Shown: piece by piece, positions 20,223-29,956 of the stretch
Position numbering within the stretch: position 1 is the stretch's first letter
Layout of the letters: each line of letters opens with the position of its first letter
NCBI RefSeq assembly: GCF_947301925.1
Contig: NZ_CAMYUE010000003.1
Coordinates: 124,001 to 188,000 of the forward strand
DNA length: 64,000 bases
DNA from: an uncultured Ruminococcus sp.
Lineage (GTDB): Bacteria > Bacillota > Clostridia > Oscillospirales > Ruminococcaceae
Direction of reading: 5' to 3'
Made by a program: the position numbers and the translations under genes
The notes under the pieces: generated by a model
Told to the model about the DNA's origin: nothing
Databases searched by the model: none
Seen by the model: the letters and a program-made list of their open reading frames with translations, nothing else

Positions 20223-21452
20223 GTGGTTAATGTTGGAATTGAGAAGATTGATTTTTACGGTGGAGCGTGTCAGATAGAGGTGTCCGAGATATTCAGGCAA
20301 AGAGGGCTGAATATTGACCGTTATGCTAACCTGCTTATGAACAAGAAGAGTGTAGGCCTTCCTTTTGAGGATGCTGTTACAAACGGAGTGAATGCCGCTA
20401 TGGGCATAATCGAAAGGCTGACCTCCGATGAGATATCAAAGATAAAGATGGTGATAACTGCTTCTGAGTCCGGTGTAGACTTCGGAAAAAGCCTCAGCAC
20501 ATTCATATATGAATTCCTTCCCCTTGAAACAGATGTGCGGCTTTTTGACATCAAACAGGCCTGCTACGGACTTACGGCAGCTTTCAAGCTCGCAGCAACA
20601 CATATCTGCTGTTATCCTGATGAAAAAGTACTGATCATTGGCTCGGATATAGCCCGAAGCAGCAAGGAGGCAGGCTATGGTGAGCCGTCTCAGGGATGCG
20701 GCTCCATAGCTATGTTAATCAGCTCAAAGCCTGATATTTTCAGGCTGGATACAGGCGCTTACGGAAATCACAGTATGTCACTTTATGATTCCTTCAGACC
20801 CGACAGTCAGATTGAAATTGGCGACCCTGATCTGTCTCTTATGGCATATCTTGACTGTGTAGAGGGCTCCTTTGTTTCATATACTCAGAAGGTAAAGGAT
20901 GTTGACATAGAAAAAACCTTTGAACACTTCATTTTCCATGTTCCCTTCGGCGGACTTGTCAAGGGCGCACACAGAAGACTTGTTACCCTGGGCAGGGATA
21001 TGAAAAGAAATGAGATAGAGGCTGATTTCAAAAAGAGAGTTGAGCCGTCTCTTAAGTTCAATTCACAGGTGGGTAATGTCTATTGTTCGGCAGTATACCT
21101 TGCTCTTTGCGGATTACTTGACTCCGTTGATATCAGCAAAGAAAAGAGAATAGGAGTTTTTTCCTACGGTTCAGGCTCTTCCTCGGAATTCTACAGCGGT
21201 GTTATTACACCCTTATCGTCAAAGATAGTAAGGGAACTTGATATACAGAAAAGGCTCGATAGCAGACATATGCTTGAGTTCGATGAGTACGAATATCTGC
21301 TGAAAGAAAACAGGAAGACCATTTTCGGAGCTGAGAGTTTCGTGAATTCCTATAATAAAGAAAAGGATTATATGAAGAGAGTTGCTGAAGGACGCAGAAT
21401 GCTTTGTCTGCGAAGAATAGCCGATTACAGAAGAGAATACGAATGGATATGA
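20223..21452 (+). CDS. HMG-CoA-synthase homologue (HCS, PksG-like) for polyketide beta-branching
   Basis: GTG at 20223 preceded by taggaggaaataaa. VVNVGIEKIDFYGG, acyl-acceptor Cys context DIKQACYGLTAAFK, IGSDIARS, FHVPFGGLVKGAH, VFSYGSGSSSEFYSG. Confidence 0.9.
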   Translation: MVNVGIEKIDFYGGACQIEVSEIFRQRGLNIDRYANLLMNKKSVGLPFEDAVTNGVNAAMGIIERLTSDEISKIKMVITASESGVDFGKSLSTFIYEFLPLETDVRLFDIKQACYGLTAAFKLAATHICCYPDEKVLIIGSDIARSSKEAGYGEPSQGCGSIAMLISSKPDIFRLDTGAYGNHSMSLYDSFRPDSQIEIGDPDLSLMAYLDCVEGSFVSYTQKVKDVDIEKTFEHFIFHVPFGGLVKGAHRRLVTLGRDMKRNEIEADFKKRVEPSLKFNSQVGNVYCSAVYLALCGLLDSVDISKEKRIGVFSYGSGSSSEFYSGVITPLSSKIVRELDIQKRLDSRHMLEFDEYEYLLKENRKTIFGAESFVNSYNKEKDYMKRVAEGRRMLCLRRIADYRREYEWI

Positions 21453-21475
21453 TCCAGGAAAAGGATGGCTTATTT

Positions 21476-24400
21476 ATGAATCACGATATTTCTATCGTTG
21501 GTATGTCTATAAAGGTTCCCAATGCCGATAATATTGAACAGCTCTGGGATATTATGAAGAACAAGGAGGTATGCATCGGTAATATACCTCTGAACCACTG
21601 GGATGCTGAAGCTTTGACACCGAATGTGAACTGGATGGGAGCAATAAAAGATTATAACGATTTTGATCCTTCGTTTTTCAGGATCTCTCCGAGGGAAGCC
21701 GGACATATGGAGCCTCAGCAGAAAATGATCCTTCAGGAAGTTTGGCGTTGTATCGAGGATTCAGGTATCCCCCTGAAGGAGCTTCAGAGAAAAAAGACAG
21801 CTGTGTATATATCATATTTTCTCATAGATAATAAAAATACTGTCCTGAAGCGCGGTGATACTCCTGAGAAATATGACCTTGTAGGTAATGTTGAGTGTAA
21901 TCTTTCCAACAGGATATCTTATTGCTTTGATTTGACAGGAGAGAGTCTGACTGTTAATACCGCCTGTTCCGGCGGACTTGTATGCTTGTATCATGCACAG
22001 CGTGCTCTTGCTGAAAAAGAGTGTGATTACGCCATAGTAGGCGGAGTCAATCTCAATCTTGATGAGTGGAAGTACAGGTGCATTGATCAGGGGCATATGC
22101 TCAGTCCTGATGGAAGGTGCAAGGCATTTTCCATAAATGCCAACGGTTATGTCTCAAGCGAGGGAGCTCTTGCCTTCTTATTGCAGAGGAAAGAAGATAC
22201 GGAAAGGGATCATAATGACGCCTACGCAGTTATCAAAGGATCCGCAGTAAATTATACAGGCAAAAGCTATAGCATAACCGCTCCTAAAATTGAGAGTCAG
22301 AGAAGTGTCATACTTGATGCACTTGAGAATGCGGGCATGAATGCAGATGAAATATCGTATATTGAAGCACACGGTACAGGGACGTCGCTTGGTGATCCTA
22401 TAGAGATCGAAGCGCTTACACAGGCTTTTCGCGAGTATACCGACAGGAGGAATTACTGCAATATCGGTACCGTGAAGTGCAATATTGGTCATCTTGAGCC
22501 TGCGGCCGGTCTTGCCGGACTTGCAAAGGTGATTTCGATGTTCAGACACAGAGCTATTCCTCCAATCATAGACAACGGAGAAGAAAATCCAATCATCGAC
22601 TTCGAAAACAGTCCGTTCAGGACAAATTACGAGATTGTAGAATGGAAACAGGATGGACCTCTGACGGCTGGCATAAGCTCATTCGGATTCAGCGGCATGA
22701 ATTCCCATGTTATCGTTCAGGAATATGTATCCAAGCAGAAAGCCGATATAAGTTCCGCTGCTGTGAACAATGATTTTATACTTAGTGCAAGAACAGAAAA
22801 GAGTTTGAAGAAAACAGTTAGCAAATGGAAGGAAGCTCTTATAAAGGACGGAAATGTCTTTGATATAAATGAGCTCTGCTTCAACGTACAAAACAGCAGA
22901 TCGGCTTTCAGATATCGTATGCATATCAATGCAAATGATATAAGCGAGCTGATAAGCAGGTTGGATTCGGCTGATATCCTTCATTCAGATGATAACGTTC
23001 CGGTCGAGCTTGAGATCAATATGTTCTGTCTGCCTTCGGACGAAGATACAGGTAAGCTTTGGGCCAGGTTTGAAAGCATACACAGCTCATATAACAGGTA
23101 CTGTGACGCAATATTATCAGAAAATGATATACCTGACGGGGCAGAAGCTGACATGATGCGTCAGTTTGTGCTTTCCTACTGCATTTATGAGATGATTCTC
23201 GGTTCGGGATTAAATGTAAACAGACTGAGAGCAGGAAAGGGCTCGGAACTTCTGACAGCAGCTCTGGCAGGAGCTGTCATCCTGAGCGAAGCAGTAAAAG
23301 TATATACAGGCTTTATGAGTGCGGACGATATTAAAATTCTCCCTTTTTCCATGGACATCACAGACGGAGAAAAAACTTTTTACCGTGATATCCATGTTGA
23401 AAAAGACAGGATCCCAGAGCTTGTAAGCAGCTTCCGTAACAGTTTCGAACATATGAGTGAAAATGATCGCAGGATAACTAACAAGCTGTTATCAGATGTT
23501 AAAAAGCTCTATTATACGCAGAATACCATAAAAAAGAATATCAATCTCTGGAACGATATTCTGATTGATCACGGTATATTGCTGACAGACTATATCAACG
23601 GCAGCTATTCTGTCAAGAATGAAGATGATGAGTTTATCATAACTATCGTATTCATAGATGTTTATCTTGAAGTTCTTAACAGATGGAAGATAACCGATAG
23701 ACTCGGATTTGAGAATGCTGACATCAGTCTTATGAAGTCAATGATAGCTGCAAAATGTCTGAACCGTTCTCAGCTTATTGAAGCAGTAAAGGGCAGCATT
23801 TCCGGTGAGCCCGAATATATAGATATCCCTGTGAATGGTATAGATAAAGGAGAGCTTTCTGCTTTCGGAAATAATAATGAAAGAGACATTTTATCGTTTA
23901 TTATGCAGAACAAGGATGAGAGATCATCATATGCCGCATCTGATGGTATATGCAACAGAATAAGAAATATGATCGTTGAGTACTGGAAGAAAGGCAGTGA
24001 TATCGATTGGGAACGCATAAACAGTGGAGTTGCGTACAGAAAATACCATCTTCCGGTATACCAGTTTGATTTCTATGAGCCTTCTGTAAACGAAGAAGCT
24101 CCTGCTGCAAAATCAGAGGATATAGTTAAAGAAAATGTGACTGTAGAAGATATCATTACAATAGTGCGTGATATCGCAGCTGAAACGGTATTCATGCCCG
24201 CTGATGAGTTGGATAACAATACTAATCTGAACGATTACGGCTTTGAATCCCTTACCATAGCTGAATTTATCAAAAGGCTGAACGAGAGGCTCGGTATCTC
24301 TCTTACACTTCTCACATATTTCATGTATCCTACTGTAAATAAGATAGCTGGCTACATTTTCAAGGAATATGGCTCTGTTCTCCGTATCGGAGTCGGTGAT

Positions 24401-27400
24401 GAGGTTCCTGTGACAGCTGACAATACTGACGCAGAGGATTGTCAGCTTGCAGACTGTTTAATAAAGGTATTTTCGGATATCACAGGTATAGATGAGGAAT
24501 ATATAGAGCTCTCGAACGAACTCTCGGAATATGACCTTGATGCATATAAGATGAGTCGTATAGTTGAGTTGATAAACAAGCAATGCGGCATAGCTGCAAC
24601 TCCGCTGATTTTTGCGGACTGTCTTACCATAAATGACATAATGGGAAGAGTTGGTGAATTAACAGCCGATAAGGATAATGTAACAATGACTGAAAGCGTT
24701 TCCGTCACGCAGGATGCCTGTGCATTGCATAGCAGAAAGATAGCCGTTATTGGTTTGTCTCTTGCAGTTCCGGGAGCTGAGGATATGGACAGCTTCTACA
24801 GGCTGCTTGATGCGAACAAAAACGTTCTCGGTGAGGTCCCGTCAGGCAGATGGGACTGGAACGAATTCTACAATTCACTTGACGATAATGCTTCGTACAG
24901 GAAGCTGAAGTACAAGGCAGGCTTTGTAGATGATTTCGAGTTCTTTGATAACGAATTCTGGAATATGTCCTATAAGGAGGCACTTGTTACCGATCCTCAG
25001 CAGAGAGTACTGCTCGGTGCTGTACTTAAGGCTGTAACGGATGCAGGCCTCCAGCTCGATGAGCTTGCCGGAAGAAGAGTGGGAGTTTTCACCGCAGCGA
25101 CCACAGATGATTATTATTCTCTCGTAAGCGGAAGCAAACTCCTTTCTGATCCGAAACGTCTGACAGGAAGCTATCATTGTTTTATAGCTAACCGTATCTC
25201 GTTTATGTTTGACCTTCACGGTCCCAGCGAGAACATCGACACAGCCTGCTCAAGCGGTATAGTTGCTTGTCACAGGGCAAGGCAGGCGCTTCTCGATAAG
25301 GAATGTGATATAGCAGTTGTAGCAGGTGTAAACGTTATAGCTATCCCCGAGACATTCCTTTCACTTGAAAGAAGCAATATGCTTTCCGCTACAAATACCT
25401 GTCACTCATTTAGCAGTGAGGCTGACGGCTATGCAAGAAGCGAGGGCGCAGGTGTACTGATACTAAAGACACTTGACGATGCTATAAAAGATAATAATCA
25501 TATCTATGCGTCCATATGCGGATCTGCTGTTTCACACAGCGGAAGGACAGGCGGTATAACAACACCTGATATTGATTCGATTTCAGAAGTCATATATAAT
25601 GCATGGAAGGATTCGGGAGAACTTATCGATGAAAATACATTTATCGAGCTTCACGGAACAGGTTCCGTAATAGGTGATTCCGTTGAATATATGGCTCTTG
25701 AAAGCTCCATCCGACATATGGAGCAGGACACCGGAAGGGCGCTTGCACCCGGAAGCGTGTTTGTCGGAACATTGAAGCCTGTTATTGGTCATCTTGAGGC
25801 AGCTTCGGGCATTGTGGAGATAATAAAGGCTATTGTCCAGATGAATTATGACACTTTGTTTGCAATCGGAGATCTGGAGGAGCTTAATCCTAATATTATT
25901 GTAAATGATCAAAGCTGTATCGAGCTTATCAGAGTACACAGAAAATGGACAAGGAATAATGACGAGCGTTTAAGATGCGGTATAAATTCATACGGTTTCG
26001 GCGGACTGAATGCACACATCGTACTTGAATCCAGCGGCAATGCTGTTTCCTGCGATACAGAGGTATATACTCGGAATCTTTACCTGTATTCCGCGAAGAG
26101 CAGGGATTTGCTCATTGATCTTATTAAGAAAAATGCCGACTTCCTTCAGCGTGAGCCTCAGATCTGCGAAAGTATGGATGACTATGCTTATACACTTCAG
26201 TGCTGCTGCCAGCATTATCCGTACAGAGCAGCATTTATAGCAGACAGCAGGGAAGAACTCATAAGAAAGCTCATTAGTTACTGCAATAATGATAGTTGTG
26301 ATAAAGAGACTATATGCAAGACATATAGCACTGCTGATATAGAAAGTGCGATTACTGACAGGAAGCTTGACGTTTTAGCAGATATATGGCTCGGAAAGAG
26401 CGGTAGTATCGAATGGAAGAAGCTTTACGGCGGAGCTGAAAGGAACAAGGTTAGTGTGCCTTCCTATCCCTTTGCAAAGAAACGCTGCTGGCTTGAGCTC
26501 AGTTATGATGGAAATGGCGTATATGATAATATCTCCTTCACACAGACGATATGTTTCAATGACAGTATAGTCTCCGATCACCTGGTGGGAGAGCGCCGTT
26601 ATGTGCCGGCTGTGAATTATCTGCTGAACGTAGCGGAAAAGCTTAAAGAGCTATATCCCCATAAGCGCTTTGAGCTGTGCAGTGTACGTTTTATCATGCC
26701 TTGTGTAGTATTGAAGGATACTGTGATAGAGTATTCTGTCATTCTTGATGATAAGGCCGGCAGCTTTATTGCAAAGGCTCCCGATTCTGATATAGTATAT
26801 GCAAAGGGAGCTATAAGAAAACGTTGTAATGCTGAAGTGTCCCATACCCCTGGAGCAGTCAGCGGTGATACCATTTCAGCGGAGGCTCTGTATGAACGCA
26901 TAAAGCGGATCGGCATAGACTATGGTGAGACTTATCGCGGGATAAAGAACGCTGTTATCGGCAGAGAACGTTTTGAGGGCATTATTGCTGCAAGCAGCAG
27001 CGATACCCTTGCAGCGCGAGTTGCATTATTTGATTCGTCATTGCAGGGAGTATTCATGTATATCGATGATATGTTCGTTCCATTTGAAGCTGAGAGCGTA
27101 TATATAGATCCTTCTGTCAGTGCAGGCAGCTTCAGAAGCATTATGGATATATCAGAGGATCATTATAATATAAGTTGTTCTGATGAGAGCGGAAAAACAG
27201 TTCTTGAAGCAAGAGGGCTTGTGATGAGACAGGCGAAAAAGGAGAGCTGCGGCATATTTGCGCCCGTATGGGAAAAGATCCATACCGCCACAGAGAATGC
27301 TGAAAGCGATTCCGAGAGGACCATAGCTGTAATGCCTGTTTTCTCGGAAAAGGCTTTCGCTGTGCTGAAGAGCTACTATCATAACATCGGATATATATGC

Positions 27401-29935
27401 GCTGATGATATAATAAACGGCAGGATGGACGCATTTGACAGCTCGGTAAGGAGAGTGATATTTGTCTCTTTTTATGAAAAGAGCAGTTCCGACTCTCTTG
27501 TTGATAGCTATAATACAGAAAACTCAGCAGTATCTTTCTTCAGGCTTGTCAAGGAAATGTTGAAAAATGAAATGGACGGCTGTGATATAAGCATCATGAT
27601 CGTTACTGATTCAGCATTCAAAGTCACCGGCAGAGAGCGGATGGATCCGTTCGGTTCAGATATCGTCGGAATGGCATTGTCTGTCAGGAAGGAGATAAGC
27701 GGCTGGCAGATCACTTGTTTTGATACGGACACACTGAACGAAGATACAGTCAGGTCAATGGGAGCGATAAACAGATACTCCGAAGGAGCGTCAGCGCTCT
27801 ATGCCTTCAGAAACGGTGAGGTATATATCAGGAAGCTTGAAAAGACGTGTGTTCCGGAAGAAAGCGGTGATTCACCTTTCAATGAGGAAAGCGTTGTGCT
27901 TATCATCGGAGGCGGTTCTGGCATAGGAGCTCTTACAGCGGCTCATATTGCCGACAGGTATCACAGCAGGATAGCAGTATGCGGAAGAAGGTCAGAGATA
28001 AAGTCTAAACCTGACTATATTGACTATTATTCTTGCGATATATCTGATCCGCTTCAAGTTGAAAGCCTTTTTGACAGAGTACATCAGACATACGGCAAGA
28101 TAGATACAGTGATCCATTCAGCTCTTGTTCTGGACGATTCAACTATAGCTAACATGACTGAAGAACAGCTTCTCCGTGGTCTTGCACCCAAGACATCGGG
28201 TATAATAAATATTGCCAGGGCTATGAGAGCTCATAATGCAGGACAGCTCATAGTATATTCGTCGGTGATGTCCTTTGCTAACTATGCAGGCCAGAGCAAT
28301 TATTCCGGCGGAAGCGTCTTTATCGACTGCTTTGCGGCATATGCGGCAAGAGAGTTTGGGATCAGGTGCAAGGTGTTTAACTGGGGGTTATGGTCGCAGA
28401 CAGGCATCGTAACTGACAGTTTCCATGCGGGAGTGATGAAAAAGAAGGGCTTCCTCGGAATGGACAATGCTGAAGGTATGGAGATGCTTGAAACAGGACT
28501 GCGCTGTACAGACGAACAGTTGGTGGTTCTGAAGCAGATAGGTACTACCGTTACAAATGAGCTTAACGATTACAGGTATCCCGAAGCATTTGCTGCTGCT
28601 GAAGATGCCGGCTTCTCAGATTATCTTGTCGAAAGGCTTATCACCTACGATAAGGTGAGTGAGCTTCTTGAATATAAGAACAGGATAAAGTATATTTCTG
28701 TAGCATTTGCGGACAGGATATTGAAAACAATAGGGGCGGACAGAACGGCCATAACAAGCAGGAACGCACAGCTGCTTTATAATGAGCTCAAGGAGGCTGT
28801 AGAGGCAGACGGCAATATGCTCGATGTGAACTTGGAAACAGGTGATGACTGCTATACAAGGCTGCTTGACAAGATAGAAGGAGCCTATAAAGATGTGCTC
28901 TGCGGCAGAACCGCAGCTACTGAGCTGCTCTTTGCCAATGACACAAAGCAGTTGGTGGCAGATATATACGGTAATAATGACATGGCCGATTATTATAACA
29001 CTATAATAACCAAGTCGCTTCAGTATAAGCTGCTGACATATTTCAGATCAGGCGGGACATACGGCAAAAAGATAAGGATACTTGAGGTCGGTGCAGGCAC
29101 AGGCGGCACAACAAGACCTGTCGCCGAAGGGCTTGAACCATTCTCGGACTTTATCGAATATTATTATACCGATATATCGAAGAGCTTTGTGCTTCACGCA
29201 AAGGAGCGCTTCGAAAGATATGATTTCTTCAGATACAGAACGCTGAATATAGACACTCCTCTTGAGGGCGATCTTGCTGAAATGAAATTTGACTATGTGA
29301 TATGCGCAAATGTTATCCATGCGGTTGCGGATCTTGATCTTGCGCTGGATAATCTCAACAGACTGCTTGATATATCAGGAAGTCTTATAATGTATGAGAT
29401 GACGGAAAAGCTTCTGTTCAATACCATCATATTCGGACTTCTTGACGGTTGGTGGCTGTATGAGAATGACAGGCGCAGGATAAAGGGATCGCCGCTGCTT
29501 ACGAAGTATTCGTGGAAAAAGGTCCTTGAGAAGCACAGTTTCGGTAATATCTCATTCTATGGAGATATAAGCGGCTCGCGAAATATCGGTCAGAATATCA
29601 TTATAGCCGAAAAAATCGGCGAGACTTCGGGGGCGGACACTACAGCCGCAATGCAGGAGCAGGTCATCAGAGATGACAGAAAAGACGTGTTCATATCTAC
29701 AGATGATGTGATATCAGGGGTAATAGGAATGATTGAGGGCGTCGTTCAGGAAAAGATTGCCGATCCGCGAAAGCCGTTTGTGGATTGCGGTATCGATTCC
29801 ATAATGGCTATTGAGATAATAGAGAAGATCAATACAGCCTTCGGACTAAGACTGAGAGCGGTGGATATTTTCAAATATGTTTCTCCCTATGGACTTGCTG
29901 AGCACATCAAAAAGATAAAAACGACAGATCCGTAA
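21476..29935 (+). CDS. trans-AT PKS: KS5 - AT-like relic - ACP - Ser-less ACP-like - KS6 - DH - KR - cMT - ACP
   Basis: ATG at 21476 is in frame with ORF 21404. KS5: NTACSGG, EAHGTGTSLGDP, KCNIGHLEP. ACP: YGFESLT. KS6: DTACSSG, ELHGTGSVIGDS, IGHLEAASG. DH: DHLVGERRYVP and FDSSLQ. KR: LIIGGGSGIG, QSNYSGGS. MT: ILEVGAGTGGTTRPV. ACP: CGIDSIM. Confidence 0.92.
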   Translation: MNHDISIVGMSIKVPNADNIEQLWDIMKNKEVCIGNIPLNHWDAEALTPNVNWMGAIKDYNDFDPSFFRISPREAGHMEPQQKMILQEVWRCIEDSGIPLKELQRKKTAVYISYFLIDNKNTVLKRGDTPEKYDLVGNVECNLSNRISYCFDLTGESLTVNTACSGGLVCLYHAQRALAEKECDYAIVGGVNLNLDEWKYRCIDQGHMLSPDGRCKAFSINANGYVSSEGALAFLLQRKEDTERDHNDAYAVIKGSAVNYTGKSYSITAPKIESQRSVILDALENAGMNADEISYIEAHGTGTSLGDPIEIEALTQAFREYTDRRNYCNIGTVKCNIGHLEPAAGLAGLAKVISMFRHRAIPPIIDNGEENPIIDFENSPFRTNYEIVEWKQDGPLTAGISSFGFSGMNSHVIVQEYVSKQKADISSAAVNNDFILSARTEKSLKKTVSKWKEALIKDGNVFDINELCFNVQNSRSAFRYRMHINANDISELISRLDSADILHSDDNVPVELEINMFCLPSDEDTGKLWARFESIHSSYNRYCDAILSENDIPDGAEADMMRQFVLSYCIYEMILGSGLNVNRLRAGKGSELLTAALAGAVILSEAVKVYTGFMSADDIKILPFSMDITDGEKTFYRDIHVEKDRIPELVSSFRNSFEHMSENDRRITNKLLSDVKKLYYTQNTIKKNINLWNDILIDHGILLTDYINGSYSVKNEDDEFIITIVFIDVYLEVLNRWKITDRLGFENADISLMKSMIAAKCLNRSQLIEAVKGSISGEPEYIDIPVNGIDKGELSAFGNNNERDILSFIMQNKDERSSYAASDGICNRIRNMIVEYWKKGSDIDWERINSGVAYRKYHLPVYQFDFYEPSVNEEAPAAKSEDIVKENVTVEDIITIVRDIAAETVFMPADELDNNTNLNDYGFESLTIAEFIKRLNERLGISLTLLTYFMYPTVNKIAGYIFKEYGSVLRIGVGDEVPVTADNTDAEDCQLADCLIKVFSDITGIDEEYIELSNELSEYDLDAYKMSRIVELINKQCGIAATPLIFADCLTINDIMGRVGELTADKDNVTMTESVSVTQDACALHSRKIAVIGLSLAVPGAEDMDSFYRLLDANKNVLGEVPSGRWDWNEFYNSLDDNASYRKLKYKAGFVDDFEFFDNEFWNMSYKEALVTDPQQRVLLGAVLKAVTDAGLQLDELAGRRVGVFTAATTDDYYSLVSGSKLLSDPKRLTGSYHCFIANRISFMFDLHGPSENIDTACSSGIVACHRARQALLDKECDIAVVAGVNVIAIPETFLSLERSNMLSATNTCHSFSSEADGYARSEGAGVLILKTLDDAIKDNNHIYASICGSAVSHSGRTGGITTPDIDSISEVIYNAWKDSGELIDENTFIELHGTGSVIGDSVEYMALESSIRHMEQDTGRALAPGSVFVGTLKPVIGHLEAASGIVEIIKAIVQMNYDTLFAIGDLEELNPNIIVNDQSCIELIRVHRKWTRNNDERLRCGINSYGFGGLNAHIVLESSGNAVSCDTEVYTRNLYLYSAKSRDLLIDLIKKNADFLQREPQICESMDDYAYTLQCCCQHYPYRAAFIADSREELIRKLISYCNNDSCDKETICKTYSTADIESAITDRKLDVLADIWLGKSGSIEWKKLYGGAERNKVSVPSYPFAKKRCWLELSYDGNGVYDNISFTQTICFNDSIVSDHLVGERRYVPAVNYLLNVAEKLKELYPHKRFELCSVRFIMPCVVLKDTVIEYSVILDDKAGSFIAKAPDSDIVYAKGAIRKRCNAEVSHTPGAVSGDTISAEALYERIKRIGIDYGETYRGIKNAVIGRERFEGIIAASSSDTLAARVALFDSSLQGVFMYIDDMFVPFEAESVYIDPSVSAGSFRSIMDISEDHYNISCSDESGKTVLEARGLVMRQAKKESCGIFAPVWEKIHTATENAESDSERTIAVMPVFSEKAFAVLKSYYHNIGYICADDIINGRMDAFDSSVRRVIFVSFYEKSSSDSLVDSYNTENSAVSFFRLVKEMLKNEMDGCDISIMIVTDSAFKVTGRERMDPFGSDIVGMALSVRKEISGWQITCFDTDTLNEDTVRSMGAINRYSEGASALYAFRNGEVYIRKLEKTCVPEESGDSPFNEESVVLIIGGGSGIGALTAAHIADRYHSRIAVCGRRSEIKSKPDYIDYYSCDISDPLQVESLFDRVHQTYGKIDTVIHSALVLDDSTIANMTEEQLLRGLAPKTSGIINIARAMRAHNAGQLIVYSSVMSFANYAGQSNYSGGSVFIDCFAAYAAREFGIRCKVFNWGLWSQTGIVTDSFHAGVMKKKGFLGMDNAEGMEMLETGLRCTDEQLVVLKQIGTTVTNELNDYRYPEAFAAAEDAGFSDYLVERLITYDKVSELLEYKNRIKYISVAFADRILKTIGADRTAITSRNAQLLYNELKEAVEADGNMLDVNLETGDDCYTRLLDKIEGAYKDVLCGRTAATELLFANDTKQLVADIYGNNDMADYYNTIITKSLQYKLLTYFRSGGTYGKKIRILEVGAGTGGTTRPVAEGLEPFSDFIEYYYTDISKSFVLHAKERFERYDFFRYRTLNIDTPLEGDLAEMKFDYVICANVIHAVADLDLALDNLNRLLDISGSLIMYEMTEKLLFNTIIFGLLDGWWLYENDRRRIKGSPLLTKYSWKKVLEKHSFGNISFYGDISGSRNIGQNIIIAEKIGETSGADTTAAMQEQVIRDDRKDVFISTDDVISGVIGMIEGVVQEKIADPRKPFVDCGIDSIMAIEIIEKINTAFGLRLRAVDIFKYVSPYGLAEHIKKIKTTDP

Positions 29936-29956
29936 ATATATAAGAGGGTAATTAAA

